Positions 53,669 through 64,000 of a stretch of DNA of 64,000 nt are shown here, in pieces. The translations under genes were made by a program, and so were the position numbers. The stretch covers positions 157,490 to 221,489 of the forward strand of contig JABCPU010000071.1 of assembly GCA_016800925.1 (NCBI GenBank), given 5' to 3'. Position 1 is the first letter of the stretch. Each line of letters opens with the position of its first letter. The notes beneath the pieces were generated by a model. That model made no database searches and was not told the DNA's origin. It saw only the letters and a list, made by a program, of their open reading frames with translations. The stretch is from Suillus spraguei. Taxonomy: Eukaryota; Basidiomycota; Agaricomycetes; Boletales; Suillaceae.

Positions 53669-54791
53669 GCGGCGAAATAGGTGAGGGTGGAGGTGGCATC
53701 AGGTTCTTCCATAAGGAACGACGAGGCGGGAAAGGAGCATCTATAGTTGTGAGTGGAGGAGTGGAGGATGGAAGCGGCGAGGAGATAATAGGGGATGAAG
53801 CTTGGGGTGCAGCGATAGATGACGAAGCTGGGAGAGGATGTGATGCAGTGGCATTAAGTGACTCCGATGAAAGTGCAACTTCAATGCTTTCTATCCCCCG
53901 TTTGATCATTTCACAAATTGTTTCATGAGAGACACCGTCGGGACTGGTTAAAGCGCTTCTGATTGCCTTGCGCCATTCTTCAAGGATGGGACGAGCAGCG
54001 GGGTTGCAAAGGCTGGTACAAATATGAATAGTAAGATCCAGTCCGAGAGAAGACTGATCAGAAAAGGTTGATGTGTTAATAACATCAACGAAACGCAAGG
54101 CCTTCAGTCCGATTGGAATTGGCTCTGAAATAATCATTCCAGAGCGGTCCATATAATGGCCGCGAAGCTTCAAGTTTGCGATACTGAACAGGAGGGCGAA
54201 ACGACGCCATGGTTGTTCTCGCAGGATAAGATAACCCTTGGTGACAACCCCCAAGAATACCGGCACATCACCTCCTTCAACTAGTTCAGACCTGAAGATC
54301 TCAATGCCAGTGAGAACGTCCGACCAGCTCTTTTCCTTCGCACTGAGCTTCTTTGACCTATAGTCCATCAGGACTAGATCAGGCTTCCACGAATCGGTGG
54401 CGTCTGGCACAGGAGTGGAAGAGAATTCCACGGACCAATAACGCGGTTCTGGTATAGCATTGAAGGGTAGTGTACGTCATCGGTACTGTGAGTCAGACAT
54501 GGAGGAGAGATCGGAAGGTTTGTTGTCAGCCTCTCTGATTAAGTTGCGCATTGCAAAGTAAATACTTCTTAACAGGTGTTCCCAGTTCTTCTCTTCAGTT
54601 GTCTTGACGTTCGAGTATGGTCGTTTCGACCCAACTTCATATGACTGCTGTGACCAGCCGCCATCTGTCTCCATCATGGAATCTTCATCCTGTTGGAGTC
54701 CGACGCGCCAGAGAGAGAAGAGAAGGGAATGGCCGACGAATCCGAGAAGCAAGGCATGAGGGGGAGAAGCTGAGGAATGTGGTTCGAGCAC
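53574..54791 (-). pseudogene. FunK1-like (fungal-type kinase family) N-terminal region
   Basis: The frame from 54431 reads WKPDLVLMDYRSKKLSAKEK, then WSDVLTGIEIFRSE, GVVTKGYLILREQPWRRFAL, LFSIANLKLRGHYMDRSGMI, FVDVINTSTFSDQSSLGLD. This is the non-catalytic region that precedes the kinase lobe in mushroom FunK1-type proteins. Upstream, across a TGA at about 54480 (QYR-TGA-RTLPFNAIPEPRYW, expected CGA), the frame continues to about 54791. After CNPAA the expected kinase domain is replaced by a Ser/Pro-rich tail ending in RKKQSGA, so there is no catalytic loop. Either a degenerate copy or a protein that kept only the N-terminal module. Confidence 0.55.
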
Positions 54792-55111
54792 AAGCCATAA
54801 TAGGCCAGTGGGATCTGTCTTGCTAACGTCGGCTGAGCCTCTGCAATGCAGATCAAATGAGTTATATTTTATATTTTTCGTTCCTTACTTACCTGGTATA
54901 AAGTCAAGCGTCCGAAGACGCAAACATCTCAGTTCTTGAATAGAAACTGAGATGTAAGTACCTAGTTCCTGTAAGTCAGCAATAGCTGACCAACTCGTAG
55001 CGTACCTTTGTCTTTCTAGGTAGCGCACATGTTAATATCAGTCCTTGAATAGAAACTGAGATTGTACCTTTGTCTTTCTAGCTCCCTCTCTCCCCGTTCG
55101 CTCACCTGTCA

Positions 55112-55693
55112 TCACGACACATCCTCCTCCAGATCTGTGTCAAGTTGCAAATCTTCTTCCTTCTGTTTAGACTGCGCCTGAGTCTTCGTCTTCTTCACTG
55201 CAACTGCAAAGGCACCACCGAGCTTCCACTGTGTACCAGACTGCGAATCTTGGAATACATGTGCCCCGTGTTTGAGAATATTGCCCGTCTTTTTGACATA
55301 TCTGATATTACATAGGTCATCAATTGTGAGATTAGATGCCGGAATAAGAACGTCCATGATGGATGATTTTCGCTGCTTGATTCCCTCCTCCCATATAACT
55401 CGTTTGGCCATGGAAAGAGTGCCATCGTGACTTAATGGCTGGAGTTCATTTTTCAAGAGCTGGTCCATGTTCTCCTTCGAACGATGCACAAAATCTCCGC
55501 TGGCAGGAATGGAGCTCGTAACACTCGCAAGCAGATGAGTGTTAGTGGAACCTGACACCACAGTTGACATACTCTGAGCTGAGATATTAATTGACATTAT
55601 GGGTAAAGGAGGTGCAGCATGCCTGGGGCGCGCAGGGGCCTGAAGGGGGGTAGGGCGTAAAGGAGGTGCTGCCAGTGGGGCTCGAGAAAGCAC
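55112..55693 (-). CDS. Uncharacterised ORF, perhaps the 5' part of the FunK1-like gene
   Basis: 193 codons, no interruption. Pro-rich start, then SGDFVHRSKENMDQLLKNEL, QPLSHDGTLSMAKRVIWEEG, LTIDDLCNIRYVKKTGNIL, KHGAHVFQDSQSGTQWKLGG and a KKTKTQAQSKQKEEDLQLDTD tail ending in EEDVS. Same strand as the FunK1-like region 320 bp further on. No catalytic motif seen; function unknown. Confidence 0.35.
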   Translation of the reverse strand: MLSRAPLAAPPLRPTPLQAPARPRHAAPPLPIMSINISAQSMSTVVSGSTNTHLLASVTSSIPASGDFVHRSKENMDQLLKNELQPLSHDGTLSMAKRVIWEEGIKQRKSSIMDVLIPASNLTIDDLCNIRYVKKTGNILKHGAHVFQDSQSGTQWKLGGAFAVAVKKTKTQAQSKQKEEDLQLDTDLEEDVS

Positions 55694-55802
55694 AGTCAGC
55701 GAGAGCTAATCAGGTGGAAAAGGCTCAGGTTGATGGTATCGTGAGAGTTGGGACCGAGAAAACAACCTGCACTCTGGTGCTGGAGGCATGGCCAGCGATG
55801 GG

Positions 55803-56419
55803 TCATGAATGTTCTGCAGTGTAGGCGTCAGAAGACCTAGAATGTTGTGATAGCATAGATAATACCTTGTCAACAGTCATCTGGTAGATATCGCAAAGCT
55901 GCACCGTCACCAGTTCAAAACATCTAGAAGTCCTACCATCAAAGAACAGCGACAAACCCAATCTCCTACACACCAGCGTAGAAAACCATGAGATTATTTC
56001 AGACACCCCGGTATCATCTTGACCTGCCTGTAAAGTAAAAGGCTTGTGCTTTGGGTCGTGAAACACAAACGATCATAGGTGCTCGCTTGAGACGAACTGG
56101 ACATATGAATGGTCGACTGCATAAGCCCTGGCAACATTTCCCTGGTGCCCACTCTGCTCGGCAAAATAATATTCTAGATCTAAATCAGCTACAAGATGCT
56201 TGCAGCTCTTACACATGACACCAATGAGAAGATAGCGCATATCAGCCAGGCCCATTGGATGACCCAATCCACCCTCGAAGACTGGTCTACCTGTATAGGC
56301 GACAAGGATGTCTGAGAAATCGTCCGAGTCCCATGACCCATGTAGGCCGTGGAATAGGGGGTCTTTGTATCCAGCAGAAAACTGAAAGTCTTCCCCATTC
56401 GGGCTGAGGTAGAGAGCAA
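55803..56419 (-). pseudogene. Uncharacterised, frameshifted coding sequence
   Basis: Successive minus-strand frames code GHPMGLADMRYLLIGVMCKS, CKHLVADLDLEYYFAEQSGH, ARAYAVDHSYVQFVSSEHL, then FHDPKHKPFTLQAGQDDTGV, SEIISWFSTLVCRRLGLSLF and FELVTVQLCDIYQMTVDKVL. The pieces make one plausible protein in at least two frames, separated by a TGA near 56072. I do not recognise the family. Confidence 0.35.
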
Positions 56420-56869
56420 ACTTAGCTAAAGTCTTTGAGACAAAGTCAGCTACGGTTCAGATACGTGAAAAGGTAGTAAGCACCTTTGGGATGAACGTAA
56501 GATACGCTATCATCAAGCGAGCAGTTTCTGGAGGCATGCTTCGCAAAATGACCCGCTCCTTCTCCTGGTTTGTTTGTGTTTTGTTATAGCGCGATATGAA
56601 ATTCGAATAGCCTGAAAACCAGTACACGTTCCTAGGGTGAAGGTTGGTCTTTTGCCATGACGGCCAGCTCAGGGTCTCAAGCAGACTGTCCAGAACCTAG
56701 ATGATAGAGAAGGAAAAGCCTCTGAAGGCATTCTTCGCACTCCTTCATTCGGCGCCTGACTTGGCCCTGGTTCCACACCACGCCACTGGAGTTGCATGAC
56801 ACCATAAAATGTTCCTAGAAAGTTGACATCATTTCTTTCATCAGTGCTAATCCATACTCCTGAAATTGG

Positions 56870-57400
56870 TTCCTTCTGTCGGATAGAAACAAGTAGCCCT
56901 AAAGCCCGCACAAGGAAAAGGATGAGATCAGTAAGCTCAGATTCGACATGCATTCATTAAGGGCATCGATGACAAACAACTAAGGTGGACACCGCACAAT
57001 CTGGATTGGAGTTTCTGAAGAGGTCGAAGAGAGACGCATCTGGATCTAGCAGAGCGGGACTGTTGTGGATAATTCTGCTCACATCCTTCCAGATGCTTGG
57101 AAAATCAGTGACAAGCTGGTAGACAAGCGTCGCAAAGAAGTATCCAGCTGTGCAACACTTGGTGTGCTTGTGAGAGAAAAATAATATTCCCGATAGCCGC
57201 TTTTCGACATTCATCTCTTCGGTCACTTTCAGACCTCACATCTTTTCAACTACTGTAAACGCGACAGCAGATTTCCAATCCTAGCCAGGCCATGCAGCCA
57301 AATGAGATAATTCTTCTGTGTCGTCCAGGAATCCATGGATGTATTTGAGGAGATCTGCTGATATTGGGTTGCTACAATGTGGTTTACAGGCATACGGCTA
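56870..57400 (-). pseudogene. NACHT-type NTPase (NLR-like) fragment
   Basis: Walker A is readable across a one-base frameshift near 57270: YLIWLHGLARIG followed in the next frame by KSAVAFTVVEKM. Then come GILFFSHKHTKCCTAGYFFA and TLVYQLVTDFPSIWKDVSRI (56957-57226), and Walker B as VIDALNEC near 56980, again across a frameshift, followed by VESELTDLILFLVRAL. This order is that of the NACHT domain in fungal NLR-like proteins, which act in non-self recognition. At least three frameshifts make it a pseudogene. Neither a clear N-terminal effector nor C-terminal repeats were found. Confidence 0.65.
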
Positions 57401-57723
57401 CAATGAAACACGACTGCTGGATGCGCTGCTGTTGTCCATTCCAGCGTACACTTGTTCGGGCCCACGCTCGTTCCTGCTGACACTGTAGCACTTGACCGCT
57501 AGTACATGATCAAAATCAGAAATGGTGAAGTCACAAGTCAGACAGAGCACGCTACCTGACATGGGCCCAGCGGAGTGCCAGCATGGTTTCCAATACTGTT
57601 TTGGATTTGCAATCGAAGACGATATGGAGAGACAGTGTTGGCGGCTGTCCATGGTCACGACAATGGTGTTATCTGTCGTGAGGACCTGATAGTCTTGATC
57701 GATTACAGCGCTGGCTAGACGAG

Positions 57724-58200
57724 TCACAGTGAAACAAAACAGAGCAAGGAAGGGGGCATAACTGTAGTATATGTAATATATCTAGGGGAAGCTCCTGCAG
57801 GACAATAAATGGAAATGTATGATAAACGAGGAAGTTGTGCTGGAAATTTTTTGAGCGAGTGCAGTCTGAAATGAGTGAGGCACTTGTAAGTGCCAGTTTC
57901 GCTCTGTTCGATCAAGATGAGAACAAAGCGGTTAAGTGGCATAAGGTGGACGTACCATATATCCACAGATATAACCAATGGGGTGTGAGCCGCCATGGTG
58001 GGGGTAGGAAGAAAGAAGTATTGGGGTATAGCGACATGAGGCGTGATATATGTGTGGTACGTCTGGAAAATCTTCCGAAGAAGTGTTCCTAATTGGTAGA
58101 GCTGTTAGCTGATGTGCAACAATGAAGATGACCTCACACAATCTCAGGCTAGTGCCATTATGAGTAATAACTTCGCCAGCCAGTCTCACACAATCTCAAG
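57724..58200 (-). other. Open minus-strand frames, unassigned
   Basis: Frames at 57724-57996 and 57932-58189 overlap and show no known domain. They may be remains of the N-terminal part of the NACHT gene. Confidence 0.2.
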
Positions 58201-58375
58201 AGGCTTCTCAAGTTCACGTACAACCTCGCACAATCTCAGCCATCCTGGAAAGAGTGGGGTTTGACGGGGGGTTCAAGGGTCATAAAGACCGGTTAAGGGC
58301 AGAACCGATAAAACCACCTGTATCAGAGTGAGTAATGTTCAAACTGGCCGATTCGAATTATTCACCTTGAATTCT

Positions 58376-58506
58376 GCAACTGCAAAATCCTTTCCAAGAC
58401 AACTCCTTGGGCCTTCGACAAATGTCAGGAGATGCCTATGACCTTGGACTTCCTTGGCCTTTGTGCTGATGTTGTCTTCAGTCAGCCAACAATCAGGCTT
58501 ATATTC
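58376..58506 (-). pseudogene. Cytochrome P450 heme-binding exon
   Basis: A single exon between an AG acceptor (CATAG at 58507-58511) and a GTGAAT donor. It codes EYKPDCWLTEDNIS ... QGHRHLLTFVEGPRSCLG, which contains the P450 heme-ligand motif FxxGxRxCxG (FVEGPRSCLG) and the preceding PERW-like PDCW, followed by KDFAVAEFK. The next exon starts VVLSVL but loses the frame after PLTGL. Upstream exons with the I-helix and ExxR were not found, so this is a fragment. Confidence 0.7.
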
Positions 58507-59265
58507 CTATGCACAGGTAATTACATGCTTCGGCCCCATAAAAATTCTGCACACACTGCATTGAATTTTGAACACCGGTAAACAAGGTAGATTAACTCAC
58601 GTGTTCTGATAGTATTGCATGATGCATGACTCAAAGCAACAAAAGACTCGTACAATAGAGTCGGTTACAGACGAAGCACTTTCAATGAGGTTGAAATGCA
58701 CTGAGACTCTATCAGTCTAGGGCCGCGCAAGTGCCTCAAGCGAGCACAAACGTACCACTTCATCGTTCATGCCAGACATCATATGTCTGGCCTCCTAGGT
58801 TTATCAGGCCATGCGGAGTAACGCGACAAACAAGCCATGAGAAGAGTATGGGGAGTTGGGGTGACAGGCTTAAAGCAATGCGTGCTCAGAAAGGCGATAA
58901 GGGGGCAGACACGAGTTACGAGTTAACATACCTCTAAAGCAACCATGTCAGCAATGATTGCAGCCGGCGAAAGAGTGACATCAACAGCTGAGCAAATGTT
59001 CATTCTTTGCCTTGATCTTCAAGCGAGAGACTCTGTGGCAGCGCTGAAAAACAAGTCAGTCATTTCAGCACTAGAAAAAGTAGAACGATGGTGAAAAGAA
59101 GACAAAAGAAAGCCTAGGTGGTGCACAGCCCAATGGGCACGGACTCTGAGCACGACCCTGATTGAATCCAAGGGGGGAAGCGTAACATCGTCCGGCACCC
59201 AAAGAAGGTCGAAAAAACAAATGAACCATAACAAACTCGCTTTAAGAGTAAAACGGAAGCAAGCC

Positions 59266-59331
59266 AACAAACAAACAAACAAACAAACAAACAAACAAAC
59301 AAACAAACAAACAAAACAAACAAACAAACAA
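59266..59331 (+). repeat. (CAAA)n microsatellite
   Basis: About 16 tandem CAAA units with a single interruption (AAAACAAA). Antisense open frames rich in Leu, Cys, Phe and Val over this stretch are artefacts of the repeat. Confidence 0.95.
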
Positions 59332-59499
59332 GACCAAATCTGGGACTTCGAGGACTCTCGGAGCACATGATCTACCCCAACCGAATATGGACTAAGCTGG
59401 GACAGGGATGGTCTGCAGGCACCTCAACCACACTAGTATGAACCTAATAAGGATGTTGTAGGGGGGGGGGGCTATGACATGCTAATTAGCACCTGTTCT

Positions 59500-60038
59500 C
59501 ATAATTCTCACACCCCAGCAGTACCACTGCAAACAAATCCCACCAGGAAAATTTTACCTTGCAGATGCTGATTCACTGCATGCAATGAATTGCTTGTGCC
59601 TTACCATGGTGCATGCTATCACCTTGCAGAATGGGACCAAGCAAATATTTTGTACATTGTTCTCCAATACACCATACCCCTCACACTTATATGCCTTTCA
59701 GGCCTTGTAATGCACAGGAACTTTATAATTTGTGACATGCAATGCTTTGCAATGTCATTGACCATATTTTTGGAGTCCTCAAGAAATGATTTCACATTAT
59801 TCTGCTCCCCCCTAAGTACAATTCTGAGATCCAGTCTCACATCCCTTTGGCTCTTTGTTTGATTCACATTATCATCCATATCCATGATGCAGATGACTTA
59901 TTGGATTACCATCATATTGACTCAGATGAGTTGAAGGTTCAGTACACTGGTATACTTGCAGGTGGTCCTCCAACTGAGGCTGCAAGGACATGTGTGCATG
60001 ATCATTGTGATCAACTGGCACAATCTATGTGGGAAGAC
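59500..60038 (+). pseudogene. Second PIF/Harbinger-type transposase fragment
   Basis: Plus strand reads IPPGKFYLADADSLH (about 59540), then in other frames the equivalents of the 41.2-kb copy: HIFGVLKK-like remains near 59770 and MALCLIHIIIHIHDADDLLD, YHHIDSDELKVQYTGILAGG, PPTEAARTCVHDHCDQLAQS, MWEDYL (59847-60040). It breaks off at MWEDY, where an LTR fragment begins. Many frameshifts and stops. It is the same family as the gene at 41182-51661. Confidence 0.65.
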
Positions 60039-60945
60039 TATCTGCAGTGGCAACCAAACAATTCCCTTATAGCAAGCATATAGCCTTTTCGCTCCGCAAA
60101 GGCAGAACCATTCTTATTCCATGGACCCTTACTGGATCCTCACACTGATGCCCTCATGTCCCATCCAATTCTGTCTAGATCCATTGGTGCATAGTTACTT
60201 CACTTCTGCCATTACTAAACCTATGGCAGGATTTACCATATGTCTCAAGGGCTGCTGCATGCTGTGCGCCTCTTTACTAATACCCTGTTTATGTTCTATC
60301 TCGCTACCGGACTCACCTAATTATCTCATACACTCATGAATATGTTAAAAGGACTCATCATACATACCGTTACTGTTACTTCCCATCTCTTGGACTTAGT
60401 ATCAGAACACTTACTAGTTGAATTCCATTTGCCTTTGAACTTCTCTCCATTTGAAGCTTGCTCATTGATTTAACCGCCGGTAACTTAATCACTCAAAGTA
60501 CCACACTACTCTCGACTTTGCTACTCATAACCAGACCATGGCCAGTGATCTCGTTGGGTCGCTACTCCTTTTTACTGCCTCTCTTGTCACCTACCTCACT
60601 CGTACAGAGCTGCCGTAACTGCTACCACTACTGCACCGTGGGTAGTGGCATTATATTTGTCTCGCAGAAGTTTCTTTTATTCTTGCTCTCACTAGCTAAC
60701 TGCTATAGCTACTCTTACCGCACGAGTACCGCTGATATCATGCTAGTACTGCCGACATACCACAGCCACCGCTAACTTCAGAAGTCGAATTCTTTGTTTA
60801 TATTAGTTCTTTTGTGTTTCCTTCGCACTGACTTAGAAGAAATTGCTTCTATTGCAGTCCTCTTGGGTCAAACATCTCACTTGCACCTTTAGTAGGATTA
60901 TTGTTGTGCTTATACTTAGGCCAGCAGTAGTTTCTTTGTTTCAAC
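60039..60945 (-). repeat. LTR family 3 fragment
   Basis: Inverse of the repeat at 38673-40358 (minus its nested solo LTR): TATCTGCAGTGGCAACC at one end, CTCTTGGGTCAAACA at about 60874, then about 70 bp of internal sequence (CTTAGGCCAGCAGTAG). Directly follows the Harbinger fragment. Confidence 0.6.
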
Positions 60946-61418
60946 AGGGTCAACCAAATGACTAGTTGATACAGCATTGTGCATCACTATTGTCACATTA
61001 TCAAGCCTGCTGGCCATTTTATCTCTCAGGTCCTCCAATGCTGAGGACGTTGATAGACACTATGAATTTGATGACCCTGCCTTCCCTTTCGAGGATTGTG
61101 GGGCACAGGAGTCATGACACAAGTTGTCATCCCCATCAGCTTTGTGTTTCACAGCTGTTGAAGACACAGGAGTGGAGGGAGTAATGTGACTTTCAACAAG
61201 ATTTAAATGAGTGAGCAAACAGGGCCTGGTTCAGTGTGCATGGTGTTGCTGTGTGTGACAGAGGGTGCAATAGGAATTGGGGGCACAACAGAGCCTGGTT
61301 CAGTGTGCACAGTGTCGCTGTCATTGTTAGCAGTGAGATGGCTGCCAAACTCAACATGGTATGACAAACAAAGTCACACTGGCTGTGAAAGCCCCATTTT
61401 CCACAAGCGTCTCATTAC
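60946..61418. other. No supportable gene
   Basis: Contains a short direct duplication: CAGAGCCTGGTTCAGTGTGCA-like segments at about 61221 and 61287 (GGGCCTGGTTCAGTGTGCA versus GAGCCTGGTTCAGTGTGCA). No coding motif seen. Confidence 0.4.
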
Positions 61419-62310
61419 TATCTAAGGTGGCTACCAAAAAATTCCCTTATAGCAGGCAAATAGCCTTTTTGCTTTGCTAAGGCGGAACCATTCTTACTCC
61501 ATGGACCCTTACTCCTTACCGGATCTTCATGCCGATGCCCTCATTTCCCATCCTATTCCATCTAGATCTATTGGTGCATAGCTTATTCATTTCTGCTGTT
61601 ACTAACCCTACAGCAGGACTTACATTACATCTCTAGAGGCCGCTGCACGCTGCATGCCTCTTTGCTACTATCATGTAGTTCATGTCTATTTCACTACCAG
61701 TCTTGCCTATGCATGCTGTATGCACACAATACATATTAACGGACTCATTGTACATACCAGTACTGTTACTGCCTGTTACATCCCATCTCTTAGACTTGGT
61801 ATCTGAAATGCTCGCTAGTAGTAAATCTAATGTCTTAGAATTTATTCTGTTCAAACTCGCTCATTGATTTAACTGCCAGGAACTCAATTGCTCGAAGTTA
61901 CCACACTATTTTCGACTTCTCGACTTATAACTGGACCACAGCCAGTGATCTCACTGGGCTGCTCCCTCTTGTACCATCTCTACCATCACTCTTTTAGCTT
62001 ATACTGAGCTGCCACTACTGCTACTGCTACTGCACCACTAGTAGTCACAGTACCTTTGCTCCTTAGGCAGTTCTACTAATGTTACCACCACTAGCCAACC
62101 ACTGCAGCTATCAAGACCATGCAAGTACCACTGACACCGTAGTCTTATCACCAACACCGATGACTTACTGCAGCCGCTGCTGACTTCCAGCAACCATAGT
62201 CTATCATTTTTATTAGTTCTTTCATGTTCCCTTCATACTAATCTTGAAGGAGTTGCTTCTGTAACAGTCCTCTTGGGTCAAAAATCTCACTCACACCTTC
62301 AGTAGGATGA
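61419..62310 (-). repeat. LTR family 3 fragment, more diverged
   Basis: TATCTAAGGTGGCTACC at one end and CTCTTGGGTCAAAAA near 62284, followed by only about 25 bp of internal sequence (TCTCACTCACACCTTCAGTAGGAT). The bases before it (ACAAGCGTCTCATTA) resemble those next to the copy at 40359-40375. Confidence 0.55.
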
Positions 62311-62341
62311 GTCCACCACCCATTGTGCCTTTGGCACAGGA

Positions 62342-62459
62342 AGCAAAAGGAGTGCTTCGCACTCCTTTTGCTCCCTGGCTAAGGCTTCATCCTAATAATT
62401 CTGTTTGCCCAAGGCACAGGAAGGCAAAAAGAGTGCTTCGCACTCTTTTTGCCTTCCTG
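62342..62459. repeat. Two related perfect hairpins
   Basis: 62342-62372: 14-bp arms AGCAAAAGGAGTGC around TTC. 62417-62459: 20-bp arms CAGGAAGGCAAAAAGAGTGC around TTC. The arms differ between the two hairpins, but each is perfectly self-complementary. Both are followed by (A/C)AAGGCTTCATCC.AATAATT-like flanks, and a third, arm-less version follows at about 62490. Confidence 0.85.
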
Positions 62460-62559
62460 GCCTTGGCTTCATCCCAATAATTCTCTTTTGCCCACACTCT
62501 TTTTGGCTTTCTGGCCTTGGTTTCATCCTAATAATTATCTTTAATAATGATAAGAGGTC

Positions 62560-63460
62560 TTGAAATAAATTATAACTTTAACCAATATTTTGAGAGAAGT
62601 AAAAGTACCACATCACCATCTTTGTGAGTTTATTGCCCATCTCATCCTCATGTCATTGCATTTGATTTTGATTTTTTTAAAATTATTCACTGCAAACTAT
62701 TAACTTGAATGAATCTTTTGTGTCAAGTTTTAATAGGGGCAACAGTATTAAGTTGTCACACAACAAAATTCATGCAAGTGTCCCATCTCCCGTGTCCCTC
62801 TTCTGCAATTGCACTCATTTTTTGCTTGCCCTCCTTTTTTGCTTTCCACTCCTTTGCACTCCTTTTTGGCTTCACTTTTGGCTTCACACTCCCTTTGGCT
62901 CCCTGGCTTGGCTCCATCCTAATAATTTGGTTTTACCCCAGCTTCAGACAACCCATGGGAAATTTGACCAGCTGCGCAGTCACGTGACCAAATCAAGCCA
63001 TCACGCAATCATACAATGGGACAACAGTGTATTGAATCGGCACTCGAAAAACCATGCGGGAAATTTCCAAACTGAGCTAAGAGCTCCCATGTGGCCTTTA
63101 GCGATGCAAGCGAAAGCCACAGGAGCTAGCGAACACCTTCCCACCTTTCCCCCCTTACTTTATAGATTCATTTATGGTTTTATGAAATCAATAGGATAAG
63201 ATCCTAGTGAGTTATAAGTGAAATACTTAAAAGTGGATGGTTCAGGAAAGCACCTTGACCATGGGAAACTTTCTGCTGAAAACCAAAATTGTAGTCCTTG
63301 TCAAGAATAATTCAAGTTTTTGTCAATAAAAAGAATAATCATCCTCCATCAATCTTTCTTTTAGAGATTTCTAGATTCATTATCTCCTACATGTTCAGGA
63401 TGAGGATAATGGCTACCACACCACCACACCATGATATATAATGTCTAATAGGTGCGGGGG
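62560..63460. other. AT-rich region without a gene
   Basis: Further decayed copies of the hairpin flank (CTCCCTGGCTTGGCTCCATCC, CTCCTTTTTGGCTTCAC) up to about 62930. An open frame at 62705-63199 (164 codons) lies mostly over these repeats and shows no known motif. Confidence 0.4.
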
Positions 63461-63469
63461 GGGTATTCT

Positions 63470-63900
63470 CCTATGTCATCACTTCTCACTTCTCACTTTT
63501 TGATTTCTGAACCCTTCTTACCAACTTCTTGCTAGTTTACACTGAAAACACATGACAAAACTCACCTATTTCTCACTTCTCATGTTTATTTCTCACTTTC
63601 TCACTTTTTATTTCTCACTTCTCATGTTTTAGTTCTCAGTTCTCACTTTTCAGTTCTCACTTTTCAGTTCTCACTTTTCAGTTCTCAGTTCTCACTTTTC
63701 AATTCTCACTTTTCAGTTTCAGTTCTCACTTCTCATTTTCAGTTCTCACTTTCTCAGTTTCAGTTCTCATCTCATTTTCAGTTCTCACTTTCTCACTTTT
63801 AATTCTCACTTCTCATTTTCTTTCTCACATCTCATTTTGTTCTCACATTTCTCACTTTTCAGTTCTCACTTCTCATTTTTCTCAGTTCTCAGTTCTCATA
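63470..63900 (+). repeat. Pyrimidine-rich TTCTCACTTTTCAG tandem repeat
   Basis: Dozens of variants of TTCTCAC/TTTTCAG follow each other with irregular length. One strand is almost purely pyrimidine apart from the A in TCAC/TCAG. No coding potential. Confidence 0.9.
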
Positions 63901-63934
63901 TTACCCCCCTCCCCCTATGGGGGATTATACTATT

Positions 63935-64000
63935 AGGACGAACCCATGACAACCGCAATACCTACCGAGGACGATGAACAATTCAATACAATGCAGGATG
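63935..64000 (+). mobile_element. Start of another gypsy pol fragment, cut by the window edge
   Basis: The last 66 bases read GAC GAA CCC ATG ACA and code DEPMTTAIPTEDDEQFNTMQ, matching the pol linker before RT in gypsy C (DEPMTSTILAEEDEQF) and B (IPTEDDDQFNTMQDV). It begins abruptly after TATACTATT, with no LTR nearby on the left, so it is a 5'-truncated copy on the plus strand. Confidence 0.85.

Noticed and set aside
59019..59368. Leu/Cys/Phe-rich ORFs that look like membrane proteins
   Set aside because: Caused by the antisense of the (CAAA)n microsatellite.
1..64000. tRNA, rRNA or riboswitch genes
   Set aside because: No cloverleaf with A and B boxes was recognised by eye; a tRNAscan-SE/Infernal run would be decisive.

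Overview
The window looks like a transposon-rich piece of a basidiomycete (Agaricomycete, mushroom-forming) nuclear genome. The evidence is short GT..AG introns of about 50 bp with CTAAC/CTAAT-like branch sites, Plavaka-type transposase, chromodomain Ty3/gypsy elements, a Tet/JBP-like 2OG-Fe(II) oxygenase remnant, FunK1-like and NACHT sequences, and a BTB gene of the kind common in mushrooms. No bacterial-type operons, CRISPR arrays, rRNA or convincing tRNA genes are seen.

Layout. 1-8.3 kb: uncharacterised minus-strand genes, one of them (3485-7431) split by a small non-autonomous LTR element (4749-6487), plus an apparently intact 4-exon gene of 136 codons (7686-8251). 8.5-10 kb: a cyclin-like fragment with a tandemly duplicated 5' part. 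10.1-31.4 kb: one Plavaka-type DNA transposon (minus strand) cut into three pieces by two full-length gypsy elements. Element A is 12049-19676 with target duplication ACCGC; element B is 20540-29812 with target duplication ATCAT. B is itself interrupted by an intact Tc1-type transposon (24868-26484, TA duplication). 32.5-38.1 kb: tandem and foldback repeats. 38.2-41.2 kb: a broken Tet/JBP-like oxygenase carrying an LTR fragment that carries another solo LTR. 41.2-51.7 kb: a PIF/Harbinger-type transposase gene (minus) split by a third gypsy element C (41878-49437, TGGTC) and by a solo LTR (49771-51153, CATAC). 51.8-58.6 kb: cellular-type genes, namely an apparently intact BTB gene and decayed FunK1-like, NACHT NTPase and cytochrome P450 fragments. 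59.2-64 kb: a second Harbinger fragment, more LTR fragments, perfect hairpins, simple repeats and the first bases of another gypsy copy at the right edge.

The most informative signals come from comparing gypsy copies A, B and C. (1) Each has, directly inside its 5' LTR, a 'primer site' that is complementary not to a tRNA 3' end but to an 11-base stretch of its own LTR about 32-34 nt after a TATA box, which is the layout of Tf1-type self-priming. (2) Each carries a third ORF after the chromodomain, coding a coiled/acidic protein with two zinc knuckles. (3) A small hairpin with covarying base pairs lies between that ORF and the polypurine tract. (4) Nearly all premature stops in A, B, C and in the neighbouring genes are CGA to TGA changes, pointing to cytosine-methylation-linked or RIP-like decay. 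All comparisons were made by eye; no database search or alignment program was used.
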